Below the pieces are notes generated by a model. The model had not been told where the DNA came from and searched no databases. It worked only from the letters and a program-made list of their open reading frames with translations. Position numbers and translations under genes: made by a program. A stretch of DNA of 64,000 nucleotides, taken from positions 215,266-279,265 of the forward strand of contig NZ_JBAKBF010000006.1 of assembly GCF_036881715.1 (NCBI RefSeq), given 5' to 3'. This stretch comes from Pannonibacter anstelovis (GTDB lineage Bacteria; Pseudomonadota; Alphaproteobacteria; Rhizobiales; Stappiaceae). Below, piece after piece: positions 62,181 through 64,000 of the stretch; positions within the stretch are counted from its first letter, which is position 1, and each line of letters begins with the position of its first letter.

Positions 62181-62797
62181 TTGAACCGCTCCTCGATAGC
62201 CGACACAGCAGCCTTGGTCAGAACCAGGGTGTTGCGGCGCAGGATGTCGTAGACGTTGATGCCCTGAACCGGGAGCACGTCAACAGCCGGAATGTTGCGG
62301 GCGGCGAGTGCGAAGTTCGCATCCACCTCTGCACCATCGATGACCAGCACGTTGGCGAGGCCCAGCTTGCTGAACTTTTCCTTCAGCAGCTTGGTCTTGG
62401 CTTCAGCGGCCTTGGCGTCCTCGACAACGATCAGCGAACCGGCCTTCACCTTGGAAGACAGCGCATGGGCGAGGCCCAGGGCGCGAACCTTCTTCGGCAG
62501 GTCGTGGCCATGGTCACGGACAACCGGACCAAAAGCCTTGCCGCCGCCGCGGAACTGCGGAGCCTTGCGGTTGCCGTGACGGGCGCCACCGGAGCCCTTC
62601 TGACGGACGAACTTCTTGGTCGTGCCGGAGACTTCGGCACGGCCCTTGGCCTTGTGGGTACCAGCCTGGCGCTTGGCAAGCTGCCAGCGCACAACGCGGT
62701 GGATCAGATCCGTGCGCGGCTCGAGACCGAAGATCTCGTCCGACACCGTGATCGAACCGGCGGCCGAACCTTCGAGGGTTTTGACCTCAAGTTCCAT
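62177..62797 (-). CDS. rplD: 50S ribosomal protein L4
   Basis: A 206-residue L4 starting MELEVKTLEG at 62797, sharing a base with the rplC stop (TGATG). RQKGSGGARHGNRKAPQFRGGGKAFGP is the tunnel-extension loop. In E. coli L4 also represses the S10 operon; whether it does so here cannot be read from the sequence. Confidence 0.98.
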   Translation of the reverse strand: MELEVKTLEGSAAGSITVSDEIFGLEPRTDLIHRVVRWQLAKRQAGTHKAKGRAEVSGTTKKFVRQKGSGGARHGNRKAPQFRGGGKAFGPVVRDHGHDLPKKVRALGLAHALSSKVKAGSLIVVEDAKAAEAKTKLLKEKFSKLGLANVLVIDGAEVDANFALAARNIPAVDVLPVQGINVYDILRRNTLVLTKAAVSAIEERFK

Positions 62798-63504
62798 CAC
62801 TCACTCTCCTTGCCCGTGGCTGCCTCGGCAACGGCCCGGAAAGCACCCGGGACCGGCACGCCTTCCGGCAGCGCCTTCTTGACGGCATCGCGAACCAGGA
62901 TCCAGCCGCCCTTGGCACCGGGAACAGAGCCTTCGACCATGATCAGGCCGCGCTCGACGTCCGTGCGGACAACCTTGAGGTTCTGCGTGGTCACACGGGC
63001 ATCACCCATGTGGCCGGCCATCTTCTTGCCCTTGAACACCTTGCCCGGGTCCTGACGCTGGCCGGTCGAACCGTGCGCGCGGTGGGACACCGAGTTACCG
63101 TGAGAAGCGCGGCCACCACCAAAGTTGTGGCGCTTCATGGAACCGGCAAAGCCCTTACCGATCGAGGTGCCGGTGACGTCGACAAACTGTCCTTCCACAT
63201 AGTGGTCGGCAGTGATCTCGGACCCGACTTCGATCAGGTTGTCCGGGCTCACGCGGAACTCAGCCAGCGTGCGCTTCGGTTCAACCTTGGCAACCGCGAA
63301 ATGTCCGCGCATCGCCTTGGGCGTGTTCTTGACTTTGGCAACACCTGAGCCAAGCTGCAGTGCGGTGTAGCCGTTCTTTTCTTCAGTGCGGTGAGCAACA
63401 ACCTGGCAGTTTTCGAGCCGCAGTACAGTGACCGGCACATGCTCGCCGGCCTCGTTGTAAATGCGGGTCATGCCCACCTTCTGAGCGATCACTCCAGAAC
63501 GCAT
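62797..63504 (-). CDS. rplC: 50S ribosomal protein L3
   Basis: A 235-residue L3 beginning MRSGVIAQKVGMTRIYNEAG, with GGGRASHGNSVSHRAHGSTGQRQDPGKVFKGKKMAGHMG. The Gln of GSTGQRQDPG is the position methylated in E. coli L3. It is 23 bases after rpsJ. Confidence 0.98.
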   Translation of the reverse strand: MRSGVIAQKVGMTRIYNEAGEHVPVTVLRLENCQVVAHRTEEKNGYTALQLGSGVAKVKNTPKAMRGHFAVAKVEPKRTLAEFRVSPDNLIEVGSEITADHYVEGQFVDVTGTSIGKGFAGSMKRHNFGGGRASHGNSVSHRAHGSTGQRQDPGKVFKGKKMAGHMGDARVTTQNLKVVRTDVERGLIMVEGSVPGAKGGWILVRDAVKKALPEGVPVPGAFRAVAEAATGKESE

Positions 63505-63527
63505 TGGCGTAAACCTTTCGATCCGAC

Positions 63528-63836
63528 TCAGAGCTTGATCTCGACGTCCACGCCAGCTGCCAGGTCGAGCTTCATAAGAGCGTCGACGGTCTGCGGCGTC
63601 GGATCGACGATGTCGAGGAGGCGCTTGTGAGTGCGCATCTCGAACTGATCGCGGCTTTTCTTGTCGATGTGCGGACCACGAAGCACGGTGTACTTCTCAA
63701 TCCGCGTCGGCAGCGGCACGGGACCCCGTACCTGCGCACCGGTCCGCTTCGCCGTGTTCACGATCTCCCGGGTGGAAGCATCGAGAATACGGTGATCGAA
63801 TGCCTTGAGGCGGATCCGGATATTCTGACCGTTCAT
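63528..63836 (-). CDS. rpsJ: 30S ribosomal protein S10
   Basis: A 102-residue S10 beginning MNGQNIRIRLKAFDHRILD, with GPVPLPTRIEKYTVLRGPHIDKKSRDQFE. First gene of the S10 cluster, 65 bases after tuf. S10 (NusE) also acts in antitermination. Confidence 0.98.
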   Translation of the reverse strand: MNGQNIRIRLKAFDHRILDASTREIVNTAKRTGAQVRGPVPLPTRIEKYTVLRGPHIDKKSRDQFEMRTHKRLLDIVDPTPQTVDALMKLDLAAGVDVEIKL

Positions 63837-63859
63837 TTCAGATTTCCCGATAAGACTGG

Positions 63860-63892
63860 GCCCCGCCGTCCGCCTGAAGCGGCGGCGGGGGC
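63860..63892 (-). terminator. Hairpin between tuf and rpsJ
   Basis: GCCCCGCCG and CCGC pair with GCGG and CGGCGGGGG (12 bp in all, one bulge; 63860-63892) around a 5-base loop just after the tuf stop. No T-run follows on the minus strand, so it may be a partial terminator between tuf and the S10 operon. Confidence 0.45.
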
Positions 63893-63901
63893 ACCCGCCG
63901 A

Positions 63902-64000
63902 TTACTCAATGATGGAAGCGACAACGCCGGCGCCGACGGTACGGCCACCTTCGCGGATAGCGAAGCGCAGGCCGTCTTCCATGGCGATCGGAACGATCAG
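63902..64000 (-). CDS. tuf: Elongation factor Tu (C-terminal 32 residues only)
   Basis: The frame encodes MEDGLRFAIREGGRTVGAGVVASIIE before a TAA at 63902, which is the conserved end of EF-Tu domain III. The rest lies beyond the right edge. Its place before rpsJ is the usual str-S10 junction. Confidence 0.95.
   Translation of the reverse strand: MIVPIAMEDGLRFAIREGGRTVGAGVVASIIE

Overview
The window comes from a high-GC alphaproteobacterium, most probably of the order Hyphomicrobiales (Rhizobiales). The evidence is a C4-pathway 5-aminolevulinate synthase, a PopZ-type polar protein encoded next to valS, tolC and pcm, an ATP12-type ATPase chaperone, aerobic-type cobalamin genes (cobN, cobW), and an S10-spc-alpha ribosomal cluster in which adk follows secY and which leads on to degP, rarA, crcB, rluC and atp12. 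The family is not resolved; a Stappiaceae-like organism is a guess.

Positions 1-6400 (minus strand) hold a cobalamin operon: B12 riboswitch, a possible 32-codon small ORF, cobU, cobW, cobN and the start of cobO. After a tRNA-Asn, 6.8-13.9 kb carries an iron-siderophore locus: a FecI sigma factor and FecR regulator, then a TonB-dependent receptor with an STN signalling domain, a periplasmic binding protein and a fused FhuB-type permease. No transport ATPase gene is present there. Next come a divergent LysR/DMT-transporter pair, a TetR regulator behind repeated operator-like palindromes, a UDP-glucuronate epimerase-like gene and hemA (14-19 kb).

From 19.5 to 30 kb lie a small exported protein of unknown function, a DUF2155 protein, valS, popZ, tolC, pcm, tRNA-Cys and a PAS-GAF-GGDEF-EAL protein. 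A second cobalamin pair, cobC-cbiB (30.1-32.2 kb), is followed by a DUF938 methyltransferase and pccB. Four plus-strand genes at 34.6-38.6 kb form an Anbu-type cluster: circularly permuted ATP-grasp, alpha-E protein, transglutaminase and the proteasome-like peptidase Anbu. This looks like a peptide synthesis and turnover module of unknown substrate.

The convergent gap after anbu (38.64-38.97 kb) holds the most unusual DNA signal: an inverted pair of REP-like palindromes, then five GATTC (GANTC, the CcrM methylation motif) sites repeated at exactly 21 bp, all on one face of the helix. From 39 kb to the end the minus strand carries housekeeping genes: atp12, a HAD phosphatase, rluC, crcB, a large patatin-like protein, rarA, degP, a chemotaxis receptor and the ribosomal cluster from rplQ and rpoA back to rpsJ and the 3' end of tuf.

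No CRISPR array, insertion sequence or prophage was seen. Most genes sit in tight minus-strand operons with TGATG or ATGA overlaps.
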